NCBI GenBank assembly: GCA_947057505.1
Contig: CAMSEM010000061.1
Span: forward strand, 1-7,342
Origin: an uncultured Clostridium sp.
GTDB taxonomy: Bacteria > Bacillota > Clostridia > TANB77 > CAG-508
Length of the DNA stretch: 7,342 bases
Direction of reading: 5' to 3'
Shown here one piece after another: positions 7,086 to 7,342 of this stretch (position 1 is its first letter; the number at the start of each line of letters is the position of its first letter). Below the pieces are notes generated by a model. The model ran no database searches. It saw only the letters and a list, made by a program, of their open reading frames with translations, and had not been told where the DNA came from. The position numbers and the translations under genes were made by a program.

Positions 7086-7342
7086 GTGTTTCAAAATATA
7101 CAAAAAGATATACAAGAAGAAATATACGAAAATTCACAAAACACAATCAAGAGGTCTAGAAAAGAAATTTTGAAAGACCTATTTTCTATGCAAAATATTG
7201 CATTATATATTCTATCATTTATGATATCAATGGTAGGCTTTCAAAACCAAGATGTGATGCTAAGCATTAGTCCATTTGACCATGTAAAAATTGATGCAGA
7301 GGGAAATATAATTGTTGATTCTGGAACACAAATGAAATTTAT
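7086..7342 (+). CDS. Unrecognised protein with one hydrophobic segment, 3'-truncated
   Basis: Eighty-five complete codons are visible and the frame is open to the window end. The GTG start is set by the AGGGGTG ribosome binding site and the in-frame TAA just upstream. Residues 1-36 are polar and charged, probably helical, with a basic patch KRSRK at 22-26. Residues 38-52 (IALYILSFMISMVGF) form a possible membrane segment. Residues 53-85 are mixed, with SPF at 62-64 and a beta-like VKIDAEGN stretch. The basic residues before the hydrophobic segment suggest a cytoplasmic N-terminus. It has its own promoter and lies beyond the operon terminator, so it is probably unrelated to the adhesins. I do not recognise the family, and too little is visible to assign a function. 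Confidence 0.7.
   Translation, partial: MFQNIQKDIQEEIYENSQNTIKRSRKEILKDLFSMQNIALYILSFMISMVGFQNQDVMLSISPFDHVKIDAEGNIIVDSGTQMKF

Noticed and set aside
6873..7115. Minus-strand ORF of 80 codons in the intergenic region
   Set aside because: It is Phe/Leu/Ser-rich, as expected from the complement of A-rich DNA, it has no ribosome binding site, and it overlaps the promoter, leader and start of the + strand gene.
7086..7342. N-terminus of a SpoIIE-like sporulation membrane protein
   Set aside because: The hydrophobic stretch followed by SPF is faintly reminiscent, but the sequence after it turns polar instead of continuing with membrane spans. Too little is visible to support the name.

Overview
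The window is strongly AT-rich, with A-rich coding strands, AGA/ATA/TTA-type codons and strong AAAGGAGG / AGGGGTG ribosome binding sites. This points to a low-GC Firmicute, most likely a Clostridia-type bacterium of a gut or similar community. I cannot name a species. All genes are on the + strand.

Layout. (1) Positions 1-1277: the 3' part of a surface-protein gene whose start lies before the window. It carries the tail of one adhesin domain, a Pro/Asn/Gly linker, one SdrD_B/Cna-B-like domain, one candidate isopeptide domain, and a C-terminal anchor with an LSTKTG motif. (2) Positions 1293-6506: a complete 1737-residue surface protein, 15 bases downstream and surely cotranscribed. It has an N-terminal signal/anchor, a candidate thioester (Cys-Gln) adhesin domain, an acidic Pro/Glu linker, two copies of the same SdrD_B plus isopeptide module, and a C-terminal LPPFG-like sorting signal. 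(3) Positions 6504-7085: about 580 bases without a supportable gene. They hold a GC-rich REP-like hairpin that begins in the stop codon, a 12-bp-stem terminator, an extended -10 box, a roughly 140-base element with terminal inverted repeats (structured RNA or MITE-like), and a sigma-70-type promoter with a long leader for the next gene. (4) Positions 7086-7342: the first 85 codons of a gene of unknown function with one hydrophobic segment.

How it works together: genes 1 and 2 look like a two-gene cell-surface adhesin operon. The larger protein would present a possible covalent (thioester) binding tip on a stalk of rod-like Ig-fold domains. The smaller one is built from the same stalk module. 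The shared module keeps a Lys (LxLxKxV), an Asp (V/I-D-Y) and an Asn (NxxEI) in all three complete copies, the layout expected for self-forming Lys-Asn isopeptide bonds. No sortase gene is in the window, so the anchoring enzyme, if there is one, lies elsewhere. The most interesting leads are the divergent thioester domain, the shared isopeptide module, the two unlike and non-canonical anchor motifs, and the undescribed inverted-repeat element at 6685-6824.
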